In this document: positions 13,450 to 22,788 of the stretch, in pieces
How the letters are laid out: every line of letters starts with the position of its first letter
How positions within the stretch are numbered: position 1 is the first letter of the stretch
NCBI GenBank assembly: GCA_034638255.1
Contig: JAWPGT010000045.1
Span: forward strand, 1 to 64,000
Origin: Coprinus comatus
Lineage: Eukaryota > Basidiomycota > Agaricomycetes > Agaricales > Agaricaceae
Reading direction: 5' to 3'
DNA: 64,000 nt
Translations under genes and position numbers: made by a program
Notes under the pieces: model-generated
The model's input: the letters and a program-made list of their open reading frames with translations, nothing else
Database searches by the model: none
What the model was told of the DNA's origin: nothing

Positions 13450-14129
13450 TATCTGAGTAAGGTAGGAAGAAGGAATAAGCATTCGTTGTTGTTTTGTATA
13501 TATACCTGGAATCCAATGATTTATTTTCTAATTCATTTAGTTAGGGAATCGAGATACGAGATAGCGGGGGGAGGGGGGAGGGGGGAGGGGGTGGGGGGGT
13601 TGTTGAGTGTGAGGAAGAACCCTTGACAAATTTGGATTCTTCAAGTGTTACCAATCCATGATCTATGATACTCCTCATCGCTCGAATACTTCCGGATCAA
13701 AATCAAATATTTGAGTTTGAGATCTGGTCCAAGACTCCAACTTCCAAGTATTCGATGAGTCAATCTTCCCTCTCTCTCCCCTCCACCTTGGCAAAAAAAA
13801 AAAAAAAAGTTTACTTGTACCCGCAAACATACTCACCTGGTTGATATAAACTTTGAGGGTTCAGGTCCTGCTGGGTTTTGCAAGTACCAAATTGGATGGA
13901 CTGAAGTTGGGGGGTGGGGGCGGTCGGGGTAGGATTTTGATTTTCCCTTTTCCTTTGTTACCACCAATGGCCTGTGGCCTGGTGAGGGAAAAAAAAAAAC
14001 TCAACTTCAAATCCAACACCGACTTCTATGCGAAAGTCAACAACCATGGACCAGTGTGAATACCATTGATACATCAATTATATCAACATTCCCTCATCAA
14101 CCCCAGACACATATATATGTGGATTACCA
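13450..14129. other. Gene-poor stretch with G-runs
   Basis: Apart from the G4 tract there is a second G-rich patch at 13909–13929 and A/T homopolymers (A run near 13796–13808). Short open frames here are dominated by homopolymer and are not credible genes. Confidence 0.45.
13566..13599 (+). other. G-quadruplex-forming tract
   Basis: Five consecutive runs of five to seven G are separated by single A or T bases. This is an exceptionally strong G4 pattern on the plus strand. It lies in a gene-free stretch. Confidence 0.8.
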
Positions 14130-14375
14130 GATATATATGTACCAGTGTATAAATTAACAGATGGCCTGGCATCATTGGAATAATGTCGAAGAACTTGTTC
14201 AAAAATTCAAGTTGTCAAGTTGATAACAATTCTAGACTCCTAAAGCTTACTTGAGTTTTGTCAACTTCATCCAGCCTTTGATGGTGGACCATAAATTAAA
14301 AACTGTATCCTGTCAGTAATACTTTTTTTTTTTTTTTTGTGAATTCCCTTGGGGATGAACACAGTGGGGAGTGGA
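14130..14375 (+). pseudogene. Decayed duplicate of the FAD synthase 3' end
   Basis: This segment aligns by eye with about 11965–12170. Shared landmarks, in the same order, are accag..tataaattaa.agatgg, tcaa..attcaa, gttgataac, aattcta, ctaaagctt, and after a T-rich tract gtgaatt..cttgggga. It keeps the terminal codons and the 3' flank of FAD1 but is littered with indels and cannot code. It is a relic of a local duplication. Confidence 0.55.
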
Positions 14376-14914
14376 CACTGAATCTGTAGATTGGTGTTTC
14401 GGTGAAATTTGATATTTGGTTGTGACGTGACACTATGACGTGACAGAAAGCAGAAACAATCTACAAGTCCAAAACTCCAATGAGAATACCCAACCACAAC
14501 TCTTCTAACCTCAGTCCTCAACCAACAGTAAATGGCAACCTTGGGGACTGTCTAGAGCATTCCTGTGATTGGTAGGAGTCTTAGCAACAGTACTAAATTT
14601 TAATGGACATTTGATTGAAATTTGAATACATAAGTATAAGTTATGGCCGAGAACTTATGATATAACCTTGAGCTTGAAGGCTGGTCTGTCGAGGTGAAAA
14701 TGACGTCATGTCAATGCCCTCAAACTATCGACATGGCGATAAGAAACACCTCGGACATGAATTAACATTATGTTATTAATAGATTTAATTAAGAGAATGA
14801 TCTCCATTTACCTACTTTTCTCTCTCTCACTCATTCTCTATCTCTTACTCTCTCTCTCTCTCTCTCTCTATCTCATCCTAGAGTCAACTGTTATATATAT
14901 TTGTTCAGTGCACC
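14376..14914. other. Upstream region with CT-rich promoter tract
   Basis: No gene is seen. About 14815–14875 is an almost pure CT stretch directly ahead of the next start codon. The paralogous gene at 19277 also follows a pyrimidine-rich stretch (about 19205–19260), so these tracts may be core promoters of the two genes. Confidence 0.5.
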
Positions 14915-15573
14915 ATGTCTTCGAATTCTGACTCTGATGAAGAAAACAAAAATCAAACACCACAGAGCAATGATTCGGAAGACTCGCTTGATATATTGTA
15001 CGAGGCTTCTGTTATCAAGCGAGGGATACTTGGTATGTTAAGACTTGGGAAGGAGGTGCAAAATGAAAAAGAAGAGACCTCAAACAAAGTCCGTCATTGT
15101 CCTCCTTTCTTCACAGTTTATATATTGACATTCTACTATAGAATACTGCCATCACATACTTTTCTAAGCGAGATCTCCTCAAAGAAAACAATCCCCACAT
15201 CCAAAAGTGGTTCACTGGTTACAAGGATAGGAATAGACTTGCTGAAGAAGTAGAGAGATTGAAGGGGATTCACGGATATACACTCGAAAACGATCTTCTC
15301 ATTTCTGAAATACAAAAATTGAAGGCAGAAAATGGTGTCTTGAAAAAAGAAGTCAAAACCTTACGTTCCTCTTTCCTGTGGCTCAAGAAACTTACAAGGA
15401 ACAAGTTTAAAGAACATGAAGATATATTGAAAAGCGATGAATTGGAACCCGAATTCTGTATGGTTGGAAAGGGGAAGGGGAATGAAAAAAAAGAAAAATT
15501 TGAACCAACTTCTTCTACTAGTGGCTACTATCCGACTCCAGATACATCCTTTGAAGTAGCAGATGTACAATAG
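14915..15573 (+). CDS. Short coiled-coil protein, paralogue of the CACTA accessory gene
   Basis: Two exons, 14915–15088 and 15142–15573, make 201 residues. The N-terminus is acidic and Ser-rich (MSSNSDSDEENKNQ). Exon 2 starts with a block reading SKRDLLKENNPHIQKW, then GYKDRNRLAEEVERL, followed by a Leu/Lys/Glu coiled coil and a low-complexity tail. The same block and the same MSS..DS.DEN start occur in the gene at 19277, where the intron also falls between them. It lacks the long Pro/Ser-rich middle and the AT-hook end of that gene. It ends before the CACTA subterminal repeats start, so it probably lies outside the element. I do not recognise the domain; function unknown, possibly a DNA-binding partner or competitor. 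Confidence 0.7.
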
Positions 15574-15661
15574 GCATTTATGTATGTTATAAATGAATAA
15601 AAATTGAGCTTCGGCACTATTATGAAGACTCTATGTAAGAAGGCTCGGCAAAGTGCGCCGG

Positions 15662-15687
15662 ATCAGAATAGCCGAGGCTATTCTGAT
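15662..15687. repeat. Perfect 12-bp hairpin at the CACTA 5' side
   Basis: ATCAGAATAGCC, a two-base loop, and its exact reverse complement. It sits between the candidate 5' terminus and the subterminal repeat cluster and could be a transposase-binding site or a cruciform. Confidence 0.7.
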
Positions 15688-15888
15688 GCCACATCAACGT
15701 ACTGTTGCCCTTGTCTTTCTGCGCTCACCTGTGCACCTCTGTACACTCACATGCTAGTATGTATTCACATGAGCTCATCTGTGCTAATATTACAAGTACT
15801 AACTGTGTATTACAGGATAATTTGAAAAATATAAATATATTTGCATTCTTCCAAGCTCGCGACTTCCTACATTGCAAGCACTATTCCC

Positions 15889-18800
15889 ATGTCGTCAAAC
15901 AATACAGTCCCCTCTTCCTTCCAACGACAAAGAGGTCTTGATCCAAATGTACCAGGTCAATTCTGGTGCAACTGTAGCCCTCGTCGCCGCTGTAAGGGAC
16001 AGTGGACTGCTGTTTCGAGGTCGACATACTTTGCACACAATATACAGAAGGACTCTACTCGAATTCGGGAAGCCCATCGACAACATGAACGCAAGAAACA
16101 ACAGATGGAACGGCGCCAGCAAAAGAAGGTTGAGATGGAACAATGAATTGTAGCTGTGAACGCACGTCCCACAGTACCTACAAGCAGTAGTGATGCAGAT
16201 ACTACCCTGCCCGATATTCTGGTATGTTTTTTTTTGGCTATCTTTTTGACCTCATACATTTGAACACCTTCTAATAGACCCAACCGGAAATACCTCATGG
16301 CAGTGAAGAGGTATTACAACCACCTGAGCAACCTATGTCGACTGAACCACCACCATCTGCATCTCAAGTTCCTCAACCTCCTGAGTCTACAGGCGACGGC
16401 TTCTCCATAACCATAAAACATCTTCAGATTGCCCAGGAATTCATTGACTATCTTCAATCGGCTTCTTTAGACGATGAATACTCCGGTCTATCACAGGAAG
16501 ATATTGAATTTTTGCGTAACCCAACCAAGCCATCACACGAACATTTCAATAATGACCCTGGTTTGCAGATGTCAGTGGAAATGTACATTGCAGCCCAAAA
16601 ATATCCAAAACAGTGCTATGAAGACTTTCGGAAGATTATTCTCTCGCGCTGGCCTGATTCTGGGATCCTATCATACGACACTGCTCAACGGAAAATTAAA
16701 CGGATTACAGGGGTTGTTCCTATCCTCACCGATATGTGTGCAAACGGCTGTATTGCTTATGCTGGACCTTTTGCTGAACTTGATTCTTGTCCTGGTGCTA
16801 AATGTGGGCAATCTCGCTACAAGAATGAACTCACAGCTACTGGTGCAAAGATTCCCCAGCAACAAATGTATACAATACCTCTTGGTCCTGCTCTACAGGC
16901 TTTGTTTTCAAGCTTTCATTCCGCAAAACAGATGCATTATTGTCAAGAACTTTTACGTGGATCAATTCCCTCGATACCAGGACTTCTTAGTGATTTCTGT
17001 GATGGGAAATGGTATAAAGAGATGGTAGCTAATCAGACGATCAAAGAAGATGATCTTCTTCTTGTCTTTTCTATGGATGGAGCGCAACTGTATGAGCATA
17101 AATCATCAGACTGCTGGATATATATCTGGATACTCTATGACATTTCTCCTGACCAACGATACACCAAAAAATATGTTCTTCCAGGTGCAATTATTCCGGG
17201 AAAGCCTAAAACCATTGACTCGTTTTTATTTCCTGGGCTACATCATCTTTCGGCTCTATACAGGGAAGGTCTTTCTGTCTATGATGCAAGTCGGGACTTG
17301 ACTCTGAAGAAACGGCCAGTAGTCATCAAGAAACTTGGAGATGCTCCTGCCATGGCTATGGAAAGTGGTCATGCTGGACACATTGCTGCTATGGGTTGTC
17401 GAAAAATGTGTGGTATTGAATCTCGTCGTCTTGAGAACCAAAGTACGCACTACCCTTTACTACAACTACCCTTAAATTATCATGTCCTGGGGTGTGATCA
17501 CCCTGATATCATTCTCGCAAGCTTTGATCCTGGTGATATCGAAGCCCGGTACCAACACAACCCCCGTCGTCTTCTCCAGGCTCGAACACTTCCGCAATAC
17601 AAAGAAATACGAAAAGAAACAGGTATATCAAAACAAAGTATATTCAGCGGTTTGGCTTCACCGCTTGGCATTCCTGGCTCTTTCCCTTTAGACTCTATGC
17701 ATCTACTCTCACTGAACATACCTGATCTTATTATCAATCTTTGGCTTGGAAAAAAGGGGAAAATTATCCATGACTTGGCTGATATGGCAACTTGGGACTG
17801 GGCAATTTTCGCGGATACAGAATTCTGGAAATCTCATGGAGCATTAGTAGCAAGTTATCGATCCTTTCTACCTGTCGACTATGATCGTCCACCTCGAGAT
17901 CCAGCAAAAAAATTACACAGTGGATACAAGGCAGCCGAATTTCTTACCTATATCTATAGCTTCCTTCCTTTCATGCTCGATGGTCATCTCTCTTTGCCAT
18001 ACCTAAAGAACTTTTGGAAGCTTGCTCGTGTTGTCCAATTATTCTCTCAAAAGTCGATTCTTGAGTCTGAAATTGATGAAGGAGAAGAATTAATTTGGCA
18101 ATTTTTACATGAATATGAAGACTTATATGTACAACGAAAGGCATTTCGTATGGTTCTAGTACGACAATGCCTCCATGCGTTCAGTCATTTACCAACTGAA
18201 ATTCGAACACTGGGACCCCTTGGATCGTACTTGCAATGGACGATGGAGCGAATCATTGGTAGCTTAGGATCAGAGCTTCGACTCCACTCAAATCCCTATG
18301 CAAATTTGGCTCAGCGTGCTGCCTCACGTACAACTCTGATTGCTCTTTTTGCCCAATTCCCTTCCCTCGATACATCATCCAAGATGCCCCCTACTCAAAG
18401 TGTAGATGTTGGCTGTGGCTTTACTCTCCTACGACCACGTAGCACTACCACACATATTCTCACACCTGATGAAACTCAAGCATACATGTCTTACTTTTTG
18501 GAACCTCCTCCAGAAGCTGGTATATATCAGTGGGCATGTCTATCTCTCCCTAACAAGCAGATAACTCGATCACTCTGGGGAGAGACAAAAAATAGGTCAA
18601 TCCGGAGATGTAGTCGCATGGTAAAGGTATGTGATTAACGTTCTTCTATATAAAATGCTAATGTTTCTACTAGATACATTATAATCATATCATTTATGTT
18701 GCCGAAGTCCAGTGGTATTTTCAACAGATAAGCCAAACTGGAGAATCTCACGCCTATGTAATGGTTCTACTGTTTACAGCCCCAGATCCTGATAAGTACA

Positions 18801-19174
18801 GAGACTCATACAAAGTTGTATGGCTCTGTGCTCTCACGTCTCCACCTCAGCTCGCAATATTCCGTGCTACTGATGTCCTCTCACTTGTAGCAGCAATACC
18901 ACATCCGTCAGTTCCAAACTGGTTCTACATAATCGATAAAATTGGGCAAGACTTATCTGATGTTGCAATTGTGAAGCAAATGGCACGATATCAACATGCG
19001 AAGACAGTGGTAGACAAAGAGTCTGAACAAGTTGGCAGTGAGGCTGAAGGTATGGATCAGGAAGTGATGGAAGGGTCTGAAGATGGAAGTGAAAATGAGA
19101 GTGAATCTGGTGAGCAGGATCAAGACAGAGAGGATGAGGTGACGACAGAGGATGAAATATATTTTTATCTATAA
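15889..19174 (+). pseudogene. Tnp2-type CACTA transposase, one in-frame stop
   Basis: Three exons (15889–16221, 16278–18626, 18674–19174) join in one frame of 1,061 codons. A TGA at 16144–16146 interrupts the first exon, and coding clearly resumes after it (IVAVNARPTVPTSS). The N-terminal CNC..RRRC...H cluster looks like the short zinc-binding head of fungal Tnp2 proteins. The central exon matches Transposase_21/Tnp2: FSMDGAQLYEHKSSDCW (a candidate catalytic Asp), PGAIIPGKPKTIDSFLFPG, DAPAMAMESGHAGH, PLDSMHLLSLNI, and the ERIIGSLGSELRLHSNPYAN helical block. The last exon ends in a long Glu/Asp/Ser tail. A start at the internal ATG at 16335 would bypass the stop and still give about 930 residues. 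The TGA could derive from CGA by a single C-to-T change. Confidence 0.85.
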
Positions 19175-19276
19175 ATGGTAGAAGTCTATTTTTAATTATA
19201 TCACTTTTTCGTCTCTTACTCCGTTCACTCTCTCTCCTCTCTCCTACCTCCCTGTTCTCTAGATCCCCCTTCCAAA

Positions 19277-21730
19277 ATGTCATCCTTATATGACTCCAGT
19301 GACGAAAATCTCTCTAGGCAACAACAGCATGGCAGTATATCTTTGGAGGACTCAGAGTCAGATAGTGGAATATATGCACCTTTATCTCCAAAGATAAACA
19401 CAAAAATTCATTTTCCAACCTCAAATTCCCTGGAAAAACAAACAGAAAAGAAAGAACTGAAAGTCGGTATCCATACAGTATGTATTGAGTCCATATATGC
19501 TCTCAGTTTATCTTCGTTTATCTTATTTACCCATATTCAATTATTATAGACCTCTCATACCATTTCAACAAGTCGCTTACACAAAGAAGAACTCTTGGAA
19601 TCAAACAACCCAAACATTATCAAGTGGCATGATGGATATAAGAAGAGAAATGCCCTAGCGGCAAATGTGTTGAAACTTGAGAAGGAGAATACACGCCTTG
19701 AAGCAGAACTCAAACAAACTCGGTGCATATGATAAGATTCTCATTTATTACAAGTACTTATCTTGATGCTAGACATGACTACAAAGCCCTTCTTAACCAA
19801 GTCAAGCAAGTTGGCAGCATTATCTGGAAGACGCCCATCAAATCTCCGAAACCACCTTCAACTGATGCCGAAAAGGAATCACTCTTTTGGACCACAAGAT
19901 CATGGACAACATACCAAGAGAGCACCGAGTTCAAACAATTGGATAGGTCGTCCAAATCTAACGAGAATATCACTGCTCGTTATCTTGTTTCTAGAGATGG
20001 CATTCCACTTACAAAAGATGAAGCATCTGCTATCAGAGTTGAAGCTCGTCGCATCTGGAGTGAACTCAAGTCAGATGGACACTTGGAGGAGGTTTCAAAA
20101 TTTTCTGAAATAAAACATACAGTTGTACAACATTATCGGGCTCTTCTCGAAGAGCAATTCCCCATTCTCCGTATCTGCTCAGACCACTGGAAGGTCGATC
20201 AACTTGCTCAGGACACTTTCCCATCCTGGATGCGCGAGGAAAAGAAGCGCCACGCTGACTCCAATACCCGCCTCACTTCTATTAAACGCTCTGCAACTGA
20301 TGCTCTTAGTGATGACAACTCTTCTACTATGACAACCAGTAAACCTAAGAAGAAGAAGAAACTACAAACTGCCGATGGTGCTACTACAAGTTCTACTGCC
20401 GACATCGAAGTACCTGTTCATGACCAACGGAACAATCCATTCCTTGGCCAAAGTTCACAATCAATTCCAACCACTACTCCATCTACCAACAATAATGTTG
20501 ATAGACAAAGACCTCCGGTTCCGGTGGCTTGGCCTACTCCTTACTCTGTCCCTCCAAAGCCTAGCAATATGCCTGTCATTCTGCAACTGGTTGCATTTCC
20601 AGCTCAACCCTTCCCTTCGACTATCCAACCACAACCAGCTCCTGCAGGCTCTGTATCTTCACACCCTGCAATGGTTGTCATGTCTGGCAACTCTATATCT
20701 TTGGTTCAGACTCAGGTGACCCTGCCAAGCACGACTGTCCGACACGTTGAACCTGCTGTGACTTCCTTCCCACCTACCATCGAAATTCAACAACCCACAT
20801 CTTCGACTGCAACTGCTCCCCTTGCCTTCCATATTCCAGCTATCTCAACCTCTGTTCCCCTTGCAAATGCTACAACCGCTTCTATTCCTCAAGCTCAACC
20901 ACCTGTGGCAACAGTGACTGTACCAAGTCAATTAGAGTCTCAACCAGAGTCTCAAGCACCAGAGAATGAAGCGCTTTTTGATAGCGCTCCATCTACAGTG
21001 GTGAGTAAAACAACTATATATTTCCGTTTATTCTCACCTTCCCCTACAGCCTACTGGAGAGATCTGCCACGAACAATCTCCTCCAAGTAGCTTAGGTCCT
21101 ACCAACCACCTCCTTCCACCTGTCCCTTCCCAAACACCTGACTCTACTACTCCTATGACAAAGTCTCCTCTTGAACCCATTGAATATACACATGAGACGT
21201 GTGAAGCAGCAGCTCCCTCATTTGCTCCAAATCGTGCCTATACTGTGAAGAAAAAATGTAACAAAGCTGAGTATGTATAACCCTTTATGTATCTAACACA
21301 CTACTAACCCTATAAAGGTCTATTTGTGGTAGGGAATGGAAGGAGAAGAATCCAAAAGGGAAAAACAATGAATTTGTGTTATATTGGGTAGGATTGTGTG
21401 ACACGGAGCGAGAGGTATGTCTATACTCTGTATAATGGCCTTACAGATACTAACTACACACTATGCATATTATCATAGCCCTATATTCGTCTTGCAGTAA
21501 GTAAAGTTTTTCCCAGTATCTAAGGAAGGAATCCCATACTTACTCCATTATTTTCGCTCTAGTATGACTTGTGGCTAGAGAAAAATACCAGCAACATCGC
21601 CTCAAAACGCGCTAGTGGTAGTACTCATGGACGTGGACGTCCTCGTAAACAAAAAGGTGAGTTATTTTCGTACCATGTAGCAGAGCCAGTTATCTAACAT
21701 CATTATACTATATTAGGACCAATTCAATAG
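19277..21730 (+). CDS. CACTA accessory protein: coiled coil, Pro/Ser linker, AT-hook end
   Basis: Eight exons fit one frame: 19277–19477, 19550–19722, 19773–21000, 21050–21270, 21318–21414, 21479–21496, 21563–21656, 21717–21730. The N-terminus (MSSLYDSSDENLSR) and exon 2 (HKEELLESNNPNIIKW, GYKKRNALAANVLKLE) parallel the gene at 14915. A globular stretch with two Trp-rich patches and a KPKKKKK basic cluster follows, then about 200 residues rich in Pro, Ser, Thr and Gln. The last exons read NEFVLYWVGLCDTERE, PYIRLA, YDLWLEKN and an AT-hook GRGRPRKQKG before the stop at 21728–21730. Exon 6 has only 18 bases. In plant CACTA elements a second gene (TnpA) binds subterminal repeats; a similar role is inferred here from position and the AT-hook. 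Confidence 0.7.
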
Positions 21731-21888
21731 ATGTAATGTTCCAGACAGCAGTACAGATGAGTACAGATGGGCAACGGGATATGGCATTAGGGGACAGATG
21801 AGCACAGATGGGAGTCGGGATAGTCGTGTAGATCAGTACAGATGAACACAGACAAGCATAGATAAATCAGACTGTTGTACATATATGT
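21731..21888 (+). repeat. CACTA 3' subterminal repeats
   Basis: Several copies of (g/c)(a/t)acagatga/g occur, for example at about 21760, 21771, 21797, 21808 and 21839, with GGGCAAC near 21777. They are the complements of repeats at 15705–15795. Element 1 inserts at the end of this cluster. Confidence 0.6.
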
Positions 21889-22408
21889 TGTTACGGTTTC
21901 ATATTTATCACGACTAATCATTAGTACTAATGATGGACGATAGTGTACTTTCTCTTACTCGTTTCACATAGCCTTGGACTACTGTTTCGTATAGCCTCGG
22001 ACTAGCACCTTCTACGGACTTCCACTTGTCGTTTCACTCACTGTTTCAGCTGTAGATAGTTTCACTCTCCTGTCTCACATGTATCAAGCATAGCCTACAA
22101 CCTGTACTCGTAGTTGTATAAATACATGGACAGCGACAGAGATTAAGCTTCAGCTTAATACTCTAAGTTGCTTCTACTCTATCTCGTTCATCGCCCTCAA
22201 CTTGATACCTAGAACCGGAGTCAGCTCTAACTCTTGCACGAACGGCTTACTAGTAAGGAACACCTGTGATCTACAGTCCGAGTACTGTGGAGGTCGTCCC
22301 CTGAAAATAGTCTCAGTCTGAGTAGACGTTCTCCTCCTACGAGCATCTTGAAGAGATCCATCGTAGCATCGTCTATACCGAAACGGAGGTATAGGCAAGA
22401 TCTTAACA
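21889..22408 (+). repeat. 5' LTR of element 1
   Basis: 520 bases with TGTTA...TAACA ends. It contains TATAAATA at 22117–22124 and, exactly 35 bases after its first base, the sequence AGCTTAATAC that pairs with the primer site. Confidence 0.88.
22117..22124 (+). promoter_or_regulatory. TATA box of element 1 LTR
   Basis: TATAAATA. The same motif with the same spacing to the self-priming sequence occurs in element 2, which supports its role in setting the transcript start. Confidence 0.7.
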
Positions 22409-22410
22409 TT

Positions 22411-22420
22411 GTATTAAGCT
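22411..22420 (+). promoter_or_regulatory. Self-primer-binding site of element 1
   Basis: GTATTAAGCT begins two bases after the LTR and is the exact reverse complement of 22152–22161 in the LTR, near the expected RNA 5' end. This is the Tf1 self-priming layout. Confidence 0.7.
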
Positions 22421-22641
22421 ACAACTCGACGAATCCCTAACCCGGATATCTGTCATCGTCTTCCTCTGCGAACCTCTAACCCAGGTCTCTGCACTCGTCA
22501 CCCTCCCCAACCCAACTCCGTGCGAACTCCTAATCAGAGTCTCTGCAACCCCTTGCTTTTATTCCTTTGACAACCGCCTAACCCGCAACCGTCATTATTT
22601 GGAGAATTAGCACAAACCCTCACGCATAGGATCAAGATCCG

Positions 22642-22788
22642 GGCTGACAACATACCTCGCCGTCGAGCAGGACTACCTTAAGCAAGTAGTGGCTGATAAC
22701 ATACCTCGCCGTCGAGCAGGTCTACCTTAAGCAAGTAGTGGCTGAGAACATACCCTCTTAAGAAGAAGGGCTGCCTTTAGCAAGCAGC
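22642..22788 (+). repeat. Tandem 49-base repeat in element 1 leader
   Basis: Three copies start at 22642, 22691 and 22740; the third is degenerate. The core reads ggctga(c/t)aacatacctcgc. An older set of about 60-base repeats (cgaa..ctaaccc...tctg) precedes it at 22431–22552. Confidence 0.75.

Larger units (their letters stand above)
15615..21888 (+). mobile_element. CACTA-type (EnSpm) DNA transposon, 3' end lost
   Basis: It contains a Tnp2 transposase gene and a downstream accessory gene in the same direction. Short inverted subterminal repeats bracket them: CACCTGTGCACCTCTGTAC, CATCTGTGCT and GTTGCCC at 15705–15795, and their complements (GTACAGATG, AGCACAGATGG, GGGCAAC) at 21755–21850. 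A possible 5' terminus is the CACTA at 15615–15619. The matching TAGTG end and target duplication are not seen, because element 1 begins at 21889 and no continuation appears after 39012. The 5' limit is therefore a guess. Confidence 0.65.
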
